Shown here piece after piece: positions 25,590 through 34,214 of a DNA stretch of 64,000 bases (position 1 is its first letter; each line of letters begins with the position of its first letter). This DNA is from OCS116 sp051531935 (GTDB lineage: Bacteria > Pseudomonadota > Alphaproteobacteria > Rhizobiales > OSC116): the NCBI GenBank assembly GCA_051531935.1, contig JAOPTR010000007.1, forward strand, positions 248,001-312,000. The letters run 5' to 3'. The translations under genes were made by a program, and so were the position numbers. The notes beneath the pieces were generated by a model. That model worked only from the letters and a program-made list of their open reading frames with translations, had not been told where the DNA came from and made no database searches.

Positions 25590-28052
25590 CTAAACCGCTA
25601 GTCTGATTTCCTTTTTAACTTCAATCTTTGATGAATATTGTATGTTTTCAGCATTTTTTGCGAAAACCAACTCATAGACACCTGCATCAATAACAAAATC
25701 TCCATTATCTTCATCAAAATAACTTAGATTTCTTAAATTAATTTCTAATTTAACATCGCCTGACTCATTTGGATTTAAATGAATTTTGGCGAAATCACAC
25801 AATTCCAGTGAAGGGCGTTTGATGCTTTTGTTTGGTGGTTTCATGTAAACTTGAACCAATTCTGATGCTGCGAATTTCCCAGTATTTTTGACTTCAAGTT
25901 CAATGATGATGTTTTCGGCTGAAAGTGTGGTTGATGATAGCCTTGGCTCAGACCACCTAAATTCTGAATAGGTGAGGCCAAACCCAAACGGAAATTCAGT
26001 TGCAATATTGTTTGAAACATGATGCCGATAGCCGACAAATACACCTTCATCATAAGTGGTTTTTGTGCCATCTCCTGGATAGGTAAGTAAGTTAGATGTG
26101 ATAGCGCTATTATCAGATAACTGAAGCGGAAATGTTTGGGGTAAGTAGCCAGCAGGGGAGACTTTGCCAAATAACATATCGGCCATGCTATTGCCTAACT
26201 CTTGGCCGGGATACCACATTTGCAAAACAGCACTTACGTCGGCAAGCCATGGCATTTCAATGGGGCCACCAGTTTGCAATATAATGATGGTGTTTGGGTT
26301 GACGGCAGTAACTCTTTTTATCAATTCATCCTGAATGCCAGGCAGCTGCATATTGGGTTGGTCAAGCCCTTCGGTATCCCATTCGCCTTGGCGGCCAACA
26401 CATAAAATGGCCAATGGCGCCTCTTTTGCGGCTTTGACGGCATCGGCAATGTCTGCCTCACCCAAGGGGTGTTCGATGCCAATGCGCAGCGCGCTGAAAT
26501 GCAGGCCGTCTGCTTGTTCGGGCGATGTTTTAAATTTGACGGTTATTTTGTAACTTTTTCCAGCTTCTAAATGGGCAGTTTTACGTATCTCATTGCAGCC
26601 TAGACCAAAAAAATTTTCGCCTTTTGTCCAATTATCTTCGCCATTTACCAATAATTCACCATCTAAATAGAGTTTTGCGAAACCCGCATTGGTGATGCCA
26701 AAGTCATATTCACCATCTTGTTTGGGTATGAATTCACCAGTTATGATGGCTGAAAAATTGTGGTGATATTGAGGGTCAAAAGGCAAGTCGACCCAAAAAT
26801 ATTCGCCTGCAGTACCATTTTCTTGGCAAATTGGTTCTCCAGAAAACTCAGTTTCTGCATAAAACTTGATGTTAATATTGGTCTCGAATAACTTGAGTAA
26901 GCGGTTGTTGCTACACCCTTGTACATGGATGATATTTTGTTGTTCAGTTAGCGCTGTTTTAAGGCCGTCGAGTGGACTGATTTTATAATGTGCGTTAATT
27001 TGCGCGCTGCCACCGCCCATAATACGGGCTTCAGCTGCATTGGGGCCGATTACGGCAATGTCGGTTATTTGGGTTTTGTCTAACGGCAATATACCATTGT
27101 TTTTTAGCAAAACACTGCCCTCGGTACCTAATTTTCGAATGAGGGCACGATGTTCGGGTAAGTCTATAGCTTGTTCGTCGTCTTGAGTTGGAATTGCATT
27201 TTCAAACGCGCCAACTTTTTGCAGAAGTTGTATTATTCGTTTGGCAGATTGGCGAATTATATTGGCATTAACTTCGCCATTTTTAACGGCTTGCACCAAC
27301 TTTTCACCACGGTCGCGGGTTGGGCCAGGCATTTCTAAATCCAGCCCAGCATTTACGCTTTCTGCTGTTGTGTGCGAGCCAAACCAATCAGACATCACGA
27401 TGCCATCAAATTTCCATTCTTGTCTCAGCACTTGGCTTAATAGCCAATTATGTTCACTAGCATAAACACCGTCAAGCCGATTATAAGCAGTCATCACTGC
27501 CATAACTTTGGCTTTTTTAACCGCAGCTTCAAAGGGTGGGAGATATATTTCTCGCAAAGCGCGTTCGCTTATTTCTGAGGATATGGTTTGGCGTTCAATT
27601 TCAGATTCATTGCCAACAAAATGCTTAATGGTTGCGGCAACGCCTTGGCTTTGAACCCCTTCTATATACGCCACAGCAAGGTCTGAAGTTAAAGCGGGGT
27701 CTTCGGAATAACATTCGAAATTTCGACCATTTAGACCAGAGCGATGGATGTTGACGGTGGGCGCTAGTAATACGCTTGAAGTTTTAGTTTTGGCTTCTTG
27801 GGCGATGGCAATGCCCATTTGTTTCGCTAAATCTACATTCCACGAGGCGCCGACAGAGATTGCTGAAGGGAAGCAAGCCGATTTTACACCACCAACCAAG
27901 CCACCGCCACCACGCGCCCCATTGGGGCCGTCGGTCACTTTTATAGAAGGAACATCAAGACGCTCGATGCCAACGGATGCCCAGAAATTTGCGCCTGCCA
28001 GAAGAGAGACTTGTTCTTCGAGTGTCATTTTGTTTAAAAGTGTTTCAATCAT
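25590..28052 (-). CDS. GH3 beta-glucosidase with PA14 insert
   Basis: An 820-residue family-3 glycoside hydrolase, probably a beta-glucosidase or related exo-acting enzyme. The barrel domain has KHF (143-145) and the nucleophile D222 in GIVMSDW. The second alpha/beta domain begins near 310 and is interrupted at about 395-535 by a PA14 carbohydrate-binding domain (KQDGEYDFGITNAGFAKLYL). A fibronectin-III-like domain closes the protein. No signal peptide is seen, so it probably acts on imported oligosaccharides. A large inverted repeat covers its ribosome site and start codon (28051-28100). It lies downstream of a TetR gene on the same strand. Confidence 0.93.
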   Translation of the reverse strand: MIETLLNKMTLEEQVSLLAGANFWASVGIERLDVPSIKVTDGPNGARGGGGLVGGVKSACFPSAISVGASWNVDLAKQMGIAIAQEAKTKTSSVLLAPTVNIHRSGLNGRNFECYSEDPALTSDLAVAYIEGVQSQGVAATIKHFVGNESEIERQTISSEISERALREIYLPPFEAAVKKAKVMAVMTAYNRLDGVYASEHNWLLSQVLRQEWKFDGIVMSDWFGSHTTAESVNAGLDLEMPGPTRDRGEKLVQAVKNGEVNANIIRQSAKRIIQLLQKVGAFENAIPTQDDEQAIDLPEHRALIRKLGTEGSVLLKNNGILPLDKTQITDIAVIGPNAAEARIMGGGSAQINAHYKISPLDGLKTALTEQQNIIHVQGCSNNRLLKLFETNINIKFYAETEFSGEPICQENGTAGEYFWVDLPFDPQYHHNFSAIITGEFIPKQDGEYDFGITNAGFAKLYLDGELLVNGEDNWTKGENFFGLGCNEIRKTAHLEAGKSYKITVKFKTSPEQADGLHFSALRIGIEHPLGEADIADAVKAAKEAPLAILCVGRQGEWDTEGLDQPNMQLPGIQDELIKRVTAVNPNTIIILQTGGPIEMPWLADVSAVLQMWYPGQELGNSMADMLFGKVSPAGYLPQTFPLQLSDNSAITSNLLTYPGDGTKTTYDEGVFVGYRHHVSNNIATEFPFGFGLTYSEFRWSEPRLSSTTLSAENIIIELEVKNTGKFAASELVQVYMKPPNKSIKRPSLELCDFAKIHLNPNESGDVKLEINLRNLSYFDEDNGDFVIDAGVYELVFAKNAENIQYSSKIEVKKEIRLAV

Positions 28053-28100
28053 TGCTGATATTCCTTATCTACTAGTTGGTAGGTAAGGAATATCAGCAAT
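28051..28100 (-). promoter_or_regulatory. 50-bp inverted repeat covering the GH3 start site
   Basis: The arms 28051-28072 and 28079-28100 pair at 21 of 22 positions around a 6-nt loop (TAGTTG). In the minus-strand mRNA the 3' arm contains the Shine-Dalgarno AAGGAA and the first two bases of the AUG. Folding would hide both. It could be an RNA switch on translation or a long DNA operator. Confidence 0.7.
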
Positions 28101-28183
28101 TGGCTAATGGCGTCAACAAAAAACGCAAATAAAAATTTGCGGAAATTCAATCTATAGTATTTAAAACTGGTTTTTTGATTTAT

Positions 28184-28759
28184 CTAGCTAAAAAGTAAAT
28201 CGGCAAATTTGTGCCATTCTGTAGTCAGGTCGACATCTTCATCGCGCAGCCAAAGCAATTGCAAACCATCGAGGAACGAAAACAATTCTATGGTGAAGGT
28301 GCGGGAATCTGGGTGCCATTCCGAAGCGTAAATTTCTACATTTGATCTGGCATTATGGGTTCTAGTCGAAAAATAGTCGTGTGCGGGGTGGTTTAGGTTG
28401 AGTGCCTCTGCGCTTAAAACAGTGAATAATCTCACTATTTCGCGTTGACTTGCATTACGCTCGACCAAACGGTTTAAAAATTCTCTGGTATCTGACTTTG
28501 AAATTGGCCGTGGTGGGGAAATTAAATGAAGGGTCTCGGTATCGGCTTTATCTCGCGCTTCGAGAACCGCAATCAAAAGGGCATCCTTTGAACTGAAATA
28601 GTGCAATAAACCCGCTTTTGTGATGCCGCAACCATCGGCCACTTTTTGCAGACTTATGCCATAATAACCAGATTTAGCGATTAGAGATGTCGCCGCCGCA
28701 ATGATTTCTTGATAGCGAGCCGCTGGTTCTAACCGTCGTCTTTTGGGGTTGCTTACCAT
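28184..28759 (-). CDS. TetR-family transcriptional regulator
   Basis: A 191-residue TetR-type repressor. The helix-turn-helix occupies about residues 15-60 (IIAAATSLIAKSGYYGISLQ, then CGITKAGLLHYFSSKDALL). The C-terminal ligand domain is divergent, so the inducer cannot be inferred. It lies 131 bp upstream of the GH3 gene on the same strand and is divergent from the frcK-like kinase. Either may be its target. A 19-bp palindrome at 28781-28799 near its own start suggests autoregulation. Confidence 0.9.
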   Translation of the reverse strand: MVSNPKRRRLEPAARYQEIIAAATSLIAKSGYYGISLQKVADGCGITKAGLLHYFSSKDALLIAVLEARDKADTETLHLISPPRPISKSDTREFLNRLVERNASQREIVRLFTVLSAEALNLNHPAHDYFSTRTHNARSNVEIYASEWHPDSRTFTIELFSFLDGLQLLWLRDEDVDLTTEWHKFADLLFS

Positions 28760-28780
28760 AAAAACCTATTTCTCCCGCGC

Positions 28781-28799
28781 AAGTTTAGACTCTAGACTT
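28781..28799. promoter_or_regulatory. Candidate TetR operator
   Basis: AAGTTTAGA-C-TCTAGACTT, symmetrical at 8 of 9 positions, lies 22 bp upstream of the TetR start in the divergent intergenic region with frcK. Size and position fit a TetR-type site. Confidence 0.4.
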
Positions 28800-28909
28800 A
28801 TAGATTGTTTATATTCCCAAATAATTTTAATATCTATAAGAATATATGTCTTCAAAAATGGAGTTTGTGGTTATAATTTTAATTTGAAATATACATTGGG
28901 CTAGATTAA

Positions 28910-29536
28910 ATGCAAACCATCACTCTTCATGAGCTAGGTCGAGTAATTCAACTGACCGACAAAAATCGCATCGTTATTGCTATAGCTGGCGCGCCTGCGA
29001 GTGGTAAATCTACAATTGCGGAAGAATTGCTAGAATTATTAAATGAAAATGAGCCAGATTCAGCAGCGGTTGTGCCTATGGACGGGTTTCATTTGGATGA
29101 CCAAGTATTGAAAGATAAGGGGTTGCTTGGTGTTAAAGGTGCGCCATCAACATTTGATGTGGGCGGATTTAGAAGCCTGCTTCAGCGTCTAAAAATCAAT
29201 GAAGAGCCAGAAATCATTGTGCCAGTTTTTGATAGAGAGTTAGAGATTTCGAGGGCAGGGGCGCGGGTTATTGCATCGGAAATCAAATATATCATTGTAG
29301 AAGGCAATTATCTTTTACTCGATCAAATTGAGTGGAAAGACATGCAGCCTAATTATGATTTAAGTGTTTTTGTGAAAGTATCTCAAAAAATTATCCATCA
29401 AAGATTAGTGCAAAGATGGCAAGGCTATGATTATTCTGCATCGGAAATAGAACATAAAATTAATCAGAATGATATGCCGAACGCTCAACTGGTTATGCGG
29501 ATGATGAATGAGCCTGATTACTTTATTGATAATTAA
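28910..29536 (+). CDS. frcK: FrcK-like P-loop kinase (uridine kinase/PRK fold)
   Basis: A 208-residue P-loop kinase. Walker A is GAPASGKST near residue 25; VPMDGFHLDD follows, as in the uridine kinase/phosphoribulokinase/panK-like group. IIVEGNYLLL is the Walker B-like segment. It resembles FrcK, encoded with the fructose ABC transporter in rhizobia. Here it is convergent with frcA rather than in the same operon. The likely role is phosphorylation of an imported sugar, but FrcK's substrate is not firmly known to me. Confidence 0.8.
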   Translation: MQTITLHELGRVIQLTDKNRIVIAIAGAPASGKSTIAEELLELLNENEPDSAAVVPMDGFHLDDQVLKDKGLLGVKGAPSTFDVGGFRSLLQRLKINEEPEIIVPVFDRELEISRAGARVIASEIKYIIVEGNYLLLDQIEWKDMQPNYDLSVFVKVSQKIIHQRLVQRWQGYDYSASEIEHKINQNDMPNAQLVMRMMNEPDYFIDN

Positions 29537-29573
29537 AATTTAAGCCTCTGGGAGAGGGTCAGAGGCTTAAATT
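29537..29573. terminator. Bidirectional terminator between frcK and frcA
   Basis: AATTTAAGCCTCTG and CAGAGGCTTAAATT form a perfect 14-bp stem around a 9-nt loop, placed exactly between the two convergent stop codons. The stem ends are AT-rich and can serve as T-tracts in both directions. Confidence 0.75.
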
Positions 29574-29586
29574 CGACGTTATAGTG

Positions 29587-30354
29587 TTAAGCCTGTTGTG
29601 GGGCTTCTTTTGCACCTGTCATAAATGCCACAGCATCAGACATCGTGTAGTCTTTTGGATCAATTACGCATAACCGTTTGCCGAGCCTGTGCACATGAAT
29701 GCGATCGGCAACCTCAAATACATGCGGCATATTATGGCTGATCAAAATAATAGGAATGCCACGTGCTTTGATATCTTGAATAAGCTCTAACACTTTACGA
29801 GATTCTTTAACGCCTAAAGCGGCAGTGGGCTCATCCAATATTATAACCTTTGAACCAAAGGCAGCTGCGCGGGCTACGGCAACGCCTTGGCGTTGACCGC
29901 CAGACAAGGTTTCGACCGCTTGGTTGATGTTCTGGATGGTCAATAAACCTAGTTCGGTTAATTTGTCACGTGCAATCTGTTCCATTTTCTTATGGTCTAA
30001 CTGACGAAATATTTTGCCCATAAAACCTGGTTTTCGAATTTCACGCCCCATAAACATATTGTCAGCAATTGACAAAGCGGGTGACATGGCAAGCGATTGA
30101 TAAACGGTTTCGATGCCTGAGTCGCGCGCGTCAATTGGCGAAGAGAATTTTATTTTTTTACCCTCGAGAAAAATCTCACCTTCATCAGGAATAATCGCAC
30201 CAGAAACAGCTTTAACCAGTGACGATTTACCAGCGCCATTGTCGCCAATGACGGCTAGGATTTCGCCTGGATATAATTCAAAATCACAATCATCAATTGC
30301 TGTCACGCGGCCATAACGTTTGACCAAATTTTTACCTTGTAGAATTGGTTCCAT
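29587..30354 (-). CDS. frcA: Sugar ABC transporter ATP-binding protein (FrcA-like)
   Basis: A 255-residue single-domain ABC ATPase. Walker A GDNGAGKSS, signature LSGGQRQG, Walker B VIILDEPTAAL and the switch His (LISHNM) are all present. Unlike RbsA-type ATPases it has one domain, as FrcA does. Its ATG overlaps the frcC stop by one base (TAATG), showing translational coupling. It powers uptake of fructose or a similar monosaccharide by FrcBC. Confidence 0.9.
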   Translation of the reverse strand: MEPILQGKNLVKRYGRVTAIDDCDFELYPGEILAVIGDNGAGKSSLVKAVSGAIIPDEGEIFLEGKKIKFSSPIDARDSGIETVYQSLAMSPALSIADNMFMGREIRKPGFMGKIFRQLDHKKMEQIARDKLTELGLLTIQNINQAVETLSGGQRQGVAVARAAAFGSKVIILDEPTAALGVKESRKVLELIQDIKARGIPIILISHNMPHVFEVADRIHVHRLGKRLCVIDPKDYTMSDAVAFMTGAKEAPQQA

Positions 30355-31415
30355 TATACAGATACCTTTCTAATCCACTGATCTACCGCGACAGCACCAA
30401 TAATAAGTCCGCCAATGAGTAGGAATGTCCATTGAGCATCGACACCGATCAGACGTAAACCTAAAGTGAATACACCAACAATAAGCGCCCCGAATAACAT
30501 GCCCATTATTGAGCCTCTGCCGCCAAATAAGGATATGCCGCCAATCACCACTGCGGTGATGCTTTCAATGTTTGCCAATTGCCCAGATGTAGGCGAAACT
30601 GAACCAATGCGGCCAATCATTACCCAACCTGCGAATGCGCAAATTAGACCTGCAATCATATAGACAGAAATGATAACTTTTTTTACATTCACGCCAGATA
30701 GTTCGGCTGCATCAGGGTCATCACCAACTGCATATACATGTCTGCCCCATGCGGTTTGGCGTAGAACATAAGATAGTAAAACCACCAGTAACACCATGAA
30801 GATGACGCCATAGGTAAACACAGCGCCGCCAACTTTGATTTTTTCGCCAAATAAATGCAATAAGGGTGCGTGTTGCGCAATGTCTTGCGCACGTATTGTT
30901 TCGTTGGCGGAATAGAGGAAATTTGTTGCCAGTGCAATTTGCCACATTCCCAATGTAACGATAAAGGGGGGCAGCTTAATACGTGCAATTAACCAGCCAT
31001 TGACAAAGCCGACACAGGTGCCCGCTGCCAATCCAAAAGCGACTGAAACGCCGACAGGTAAGCCATATCTAAAGGTGAATTGTCCCATAACGACTGAGCT
31101 AAGTACCGTAATGGCGCCAACAGATAAGTCGATACCCGCAGTTAATACAACCAAAGACTGGGCTGCGCCAACAATGCCGACAATGGCAACTTGTTGTAAA
31201 ATCAGGGTAAGAGCAAAGGGAGAAAAGAATTTAGACCCTAACAAAATTCCAAAAATGAGAATGGAAAGAGTGAGCACAATGAGTGGCACTAATGAGGGTG
31301 TTACATGCAAAGCATGCTGAATTTTTTTTATGATTGACCCACGTACATCTGTAAACTGGGCTACAGAATTTGGATCGTTCGGTGTGGCCGTTTCAGTGTT
31401 TAATTTATCTGGCAT
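30354..31415 (-). CDS. frcC: Sugar ABC transporter permease (FrcC-like)
   Basis: A 353-residue membrane protein of the ribose/fructose (CUT2) permease family with about ten helices. Typical segments are LTAGIDLSVGAI and GGISLFGGRGSIMG. It has an N-terminal cytoplasmic extension of about 45 residues. It lies between frcB (101-bp gap with a hairpin) and frcA (overlap). Confidence 0.92.
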   Translation of the reverse strand: MPDKLNTETATPNDPNSVAQFTDVRGSIIKKIQHALHVTPSLVPLIVLTLSILIFGILLGSKFFSPFALTLILQQVAIVGIVGAAQSLVVLTAGIDLSVGAITVLSSVVMGQFTFRYGLPVGVSVAFGLAAGTCVGFVNGWLIARIKLPPFIVTLGMWQIALATNFLYSANETIRAQDIAQHAPLLHLFGEKIKVGGAVFTYGVIFMVLLVVLLSYVLRQTAWGRHVYAVGDDPDAAELSGVNVKKVIISVYMIAGLICAFAGWVMIGRIGSVSPTSGQLANIESITAVVIGGISLFGGRGSIMGMLFGALIVGVFTLGLRLIGVDAQWTFLLIGGLIIGAVAVDQWIRKVSV

Positions 31416-31453
31416 AAGTTTTCCTAATAGTCGGTTGCAATCCGACTGTTGCG

Positions 31454-31485
31454 AAGTGGGGCAGGACGGAATGCCTGCCCCACTT
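31454..31485 (-). other. Intercistronic hairpin between frcB and frcC
   Basis: AAGTGGGGCAGG and CCTGCCCCACTT form a perfect 12-bp GC-rich stem with an 8-nt loop, 32 bp after the frcB stop. There is no T-tract. A second small stem (AGTCGG/CCGACT) lies at about 31434-31446, toward frcC. It probably protects frcB mRNA or attenuates frcC. Confidence 0.7.
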
Positions 31486-31516
31486 ACTTTGACATTAGTT
31501 TTGCATAATTATTGGC

Positions 31517-32530
31517 TTAACCCCAACAAATATCCGTTCCACCTTTAGTATCAATAGAATCAACGCCTGCAGCAGGTTTGTCTGTGATTAGTGTAACGCC
31601 AGTATCAAAGAAATTTTTGCCTTCTGTTAACGCTGGTTTTGTACCATTGTCTGCCCAATCTTTAATGGCTTGAATGCCATAGGCAGCCATTTTAAGCGGA
31701 TATTGCTGCGACGTTGCGCCAATAATACCATCTCTTACATTGGCAACACCTGGGCAACCACCATCTACAGATACAATAAGCACATCGGCTTCGCGGCCAA
31801 TAGCTTTTAGGGCTTCATAAGCACCAGCAGCAGCAGGTTCGTTAATGGTGTAAACAACATTAATTTCAGGATCTTTTGCTAAGAGATTTTCCATTGCTTT
31901 GCGGCCGCCTTCTTCATTACCCGCAGTTACATCATTGCCAACAATACGTGGGTCAGTTTCATCACCCCATTTGTTCGGGTCGCCAAGCTCAATACCAAAT
32001 CCTTTTAAGAAACCTTGGTCACGCAATACGCCAACTGTTGGTTGGCTAACAGCCAAGTCTAACATTGCAATTTTGGCGTTTGCAGCTTCATCACCCAGTG
32101 ACGCAGCAGCCCAACGGCCAATAAGTTCGCCAGCAAGAAAATTGTCGGTTGCAAAAGTTGCATCAGCAGCTTCAATTGGGTCTAATGGTGTATCAAGTGC
32201 GATCACCACAATGCCAGCCTCGCGAGCTTGTGTAACAGCAGAAACAATTGAAGATGTATCGGAAGCCGTAAGTAAAATACCTTTTGCGCCGTCTAAAATA
32301 CAAGTTTCAATAGCAGCCACTTGCGTTTCATGGTCACCATCAACTTTACCTGCATAAGTTTTTAAGTTAATGCCAAGTTCAGCAGCTTTGGCTTTCGCGC
32401 CTTCTTTCATCTTCACGAAAAACGGGTTTGTATCCGTTTTTGTGATTAGACATGCAGTGATGTCTTCTGCATATGCAGTGCTAGCCAGCATGGTAAAAGC
32501 GATGGCGGTTGTGGTTAGTAATTTTTTCAC
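31517..32530 (-). CDS. frcB: Sugar ABC transporter substrate-binding protein (FrcB-like)
   Basis: A 337-residue periplasmic binding protein of the ribose/fructose class (peripla_BP_4). It starts with GTG at 32530, preceded by GGGAGAT. The signal peptide ends at AYA|ED. ITACLITKTDTNPFFVKMKEG is close to the FrcB pattern, and IALDTPLDP and VYTINEPAAAG line the sugar cleft. It is the first gene of frcBCA, divergent from a ROK regulator. Confidence 0.92.
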   Translation of the reverse strand: MKKLLTTTAIAFTMLASTAYAEDITACLITKTDTNPFFVKMKEGAKAKAAELGINLKTYAGKVDGDHETQVAAIETCILDGAKGILLTASDTSSIVSAVTQAREAGIVVIALDTPLDPIEAADATFATDNFLAGELIGRWAAASLGDEAANAKIAMLDLAVSQPTVGVLRDQGFLKGFGIELGDPNKWGDETDPRIVGNDVTAGNEEGGRKAMENLLAKDPEINVVYTINEPAAAGAYEALKAIGREADVLIVSVDGGCPGVANVRDGIIGATSQQYPLKMAAYGIQAIKDWADNGTKPALTEGKNFFDTGVTLITDKPAAGVDSIDTKGGTDICWG

Positions 32531-32596
32531 AATAATCTCCCTAATAGTTTTGAAACGGCTTCTGCCGAACCATAATCGCGATCTCCCTTGCGATAA

Positions 32597-32617
32597 TTTC
32601 CATATAAAACATGGAAA
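32597..32617. promoter_or_regulatory. Inverted repeat in the frcB-ROK intergenic region
   Basis: TTTCCAT-N7-ATGGAAA, perfect 7-bp arms, about 67 bp upstream of frcB. It may be a second regulator site or part of the frcB leader. Confidence 0.4.
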
Positions 32618-32629
32618 ATAGCGCCTGTC

Positions 32630-32658
32630 AATTAATAAATAAACTTTATTTATTAATT
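32630..32658. promoter_or_regulatory. 29-bp perfect palindrome, candidate ROK operator
   Basis: AATTAATAAATAAA-C-TTTATTTATTAATT is fully symmetrical and lies midway between the divergent frcB and ROK genes. NagC/Mlc-type ROK operators are AT-rich palindromes with a similar TTATTT/AAATAA theme, so this is the best candidate operator. Confidence 0.6.
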
Positions 32659-32705
32659 ATGCGTGGTAAAATTATACTGGTATGTTAGTGTAGGTTAACT
32701 CGAAA

Positions 32706-33926
32706 ATGAAATTGGTTACCTACATGGATAATGTTAAAATTCGCGACATCAGCTCAGGTGTGAATCAAAGTGGTGTACGCGACTATAATGAGCGTTTGCT
32801 ATTGTCTATGTTGCAACGCCAGCACGACCCTATGTCTGGCATAGACTTAGCTAGGCGTGCGGGTTTGTCTGCTCAAACGGTTTCTAAAATTTTAAGAAAA
32901 CTTGAAACTGATGGCTTACTAAAACGGGGCACACCTATAAAAGGCAAGGTTGGAAAGCCTTCAATTCCAATGAATTTAATAGCTGATGGTGTGTTTTCTT
33001 TTGGTCTGAAAGTTGGGCGCAGAAGCTGCGAATTATTGTTGCTAGATTTTAAAGGAAATGTAAGAGAGCAAATAAACATTGCTTATGATTATCCGATGCC
33101 TGCTGAAATTTTTAAATTTCTTGAAACGGGTATTGCCTCTATTTCTAGCGGATTATCCAAAGACATATTAAATAGGATTTGTGGGATTGGCATTGCCATT
33201 CCGTTTGAGCTTTGGAAGTGGGATGATTTAACGGAAGATCAAGATGAATCATTTGAAAATTGGAAAGAAATTGATTTTCACGAAGAGGTGAAAAAATTCA
33301 GCGACATACCTGTCTTTTTAGGTAATGATTCTACCGCTGCATGCAGAGCTGAACATTTATATGGTTGCGGTAAACAGTTTCGTGATTATGCGTATTTTTT
33401 TATCGGGGCGTTTATTGGCGGTGGTGTTGTGCTTAATGACACGGTGTTTGAAGGCAATCAAGGTAATGCGGGGGCTTTGGGTTCAATGCGAAGCACAGGG
33501 CCGTTAGGCGAAAGTCGCCAACTGATTGATGTCGCATCATTGCATTTGCTTGAATTTCGATTGGCAGAAGCTGGGCTTGACCCAAGCTTAATATGGCAAA
33601 ACCCACAAGAATGGGACGATTTAGACCGATATATTGAACCTTGGATAGGTGAAACAGCACAGGAACTTGCCAAAGCATCATTATCAATATGTTCCGTTAT
33701 AGATTTTGAAGCCATCATCATTGATGGCGCTTTTCCTTCCAATGTAAGAACAAGGTTGGTGGAACGGGTTCGTCGATATTTAGTTAATCAAGACACCAGA
33801 GGTCTGATTGTACCACGCATTGAAGAAGGGCGTGTTGGGCGCAATGCACGAGCGATTGGCGCTGCTAGCGGGCCTATTTTCTCACAATATTTATTAAATA
33901 CCAATGCAGGCCTGTCGGCAATTTAG
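32706..33926 (+). CDS. ROK-family transcriptional regulator
   Basis: A 406-residue NagC/XylR-type repressor. The winged helix covers about residues 25-85 (RLLLSMLQRQHDPMSGIDLA, LSAQTVSKILRKLETDG). The sugar-kinase-like domain follows (FLGNDSTAACRAEHLYGCG, FIGAFIGGGVVL). The usual ROK zinc-binding cluster CxCGxxGC is not visible; only GSMRSTGPLG stands in that area, so it may be zinc-free. It is divergent from frcBCA and is the probable fructose-responsive regulator. ATG 32724 (MDNVKIRD) is an alternative start. Confidence 0.88.
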   Translation: MKLVTYMDNVKIRDISSGVNQSGVRDYNERLLLSMLQRQHDPMSGIDLARRAGLSAQTVSKILRKLETDGLLKRGTPIKGKVGKPSIPMNLIADGVFSFGLKVGRRSCELLLLDFKGNVREQINIAYDYPMPAEIFKFLETGIASISSGLSKDILNRICGIGIAIPFELWKWDDLTEDQDESFENWKEIDFHEEVKKFSDIPVFLGNDSTAACRAEHLYGCGKQFRDYAYFFIGAFIGGGVVLNDTVFEGNQGNAGALGSMRSTGPLGESRQLIDVASLHLLEFRLAEAGLDPSLIWQNPQEWDDLDRYIEPWIGETAQELAKASLSICSVIDFEAIIIDGAFPSNVRTRLVERVRRYLVNQDTRGLIVPRIEEGRVGRNARAIGAASGPIFSQYLLNTNAGLSAI

Positions 33927-34214
33927 AGCTTGATCAATAAAATGATGCAAATTTGGTTTGAAACAGCAAACAATGTATCAAATTGTAAGCCCTTATTGAA
34001 TAAATAATGGACTATCGTTCTGGCTCACTGATTGCGAAAAGTGTTTTATACTGCCCCTGCGCGCTATATTATGGGTGGTGATTTAAGTGGGTATAGGTGT
34101 AATTTACCAAAAATATTGCATTACAATTTCTTACATTTTTGTCTTTTTATAGTCGTTTTTCAGGTGCTAATTAGAATCACTAATAACTGAAATGGAAAAT
34201 AAAAGGATAAAGGA

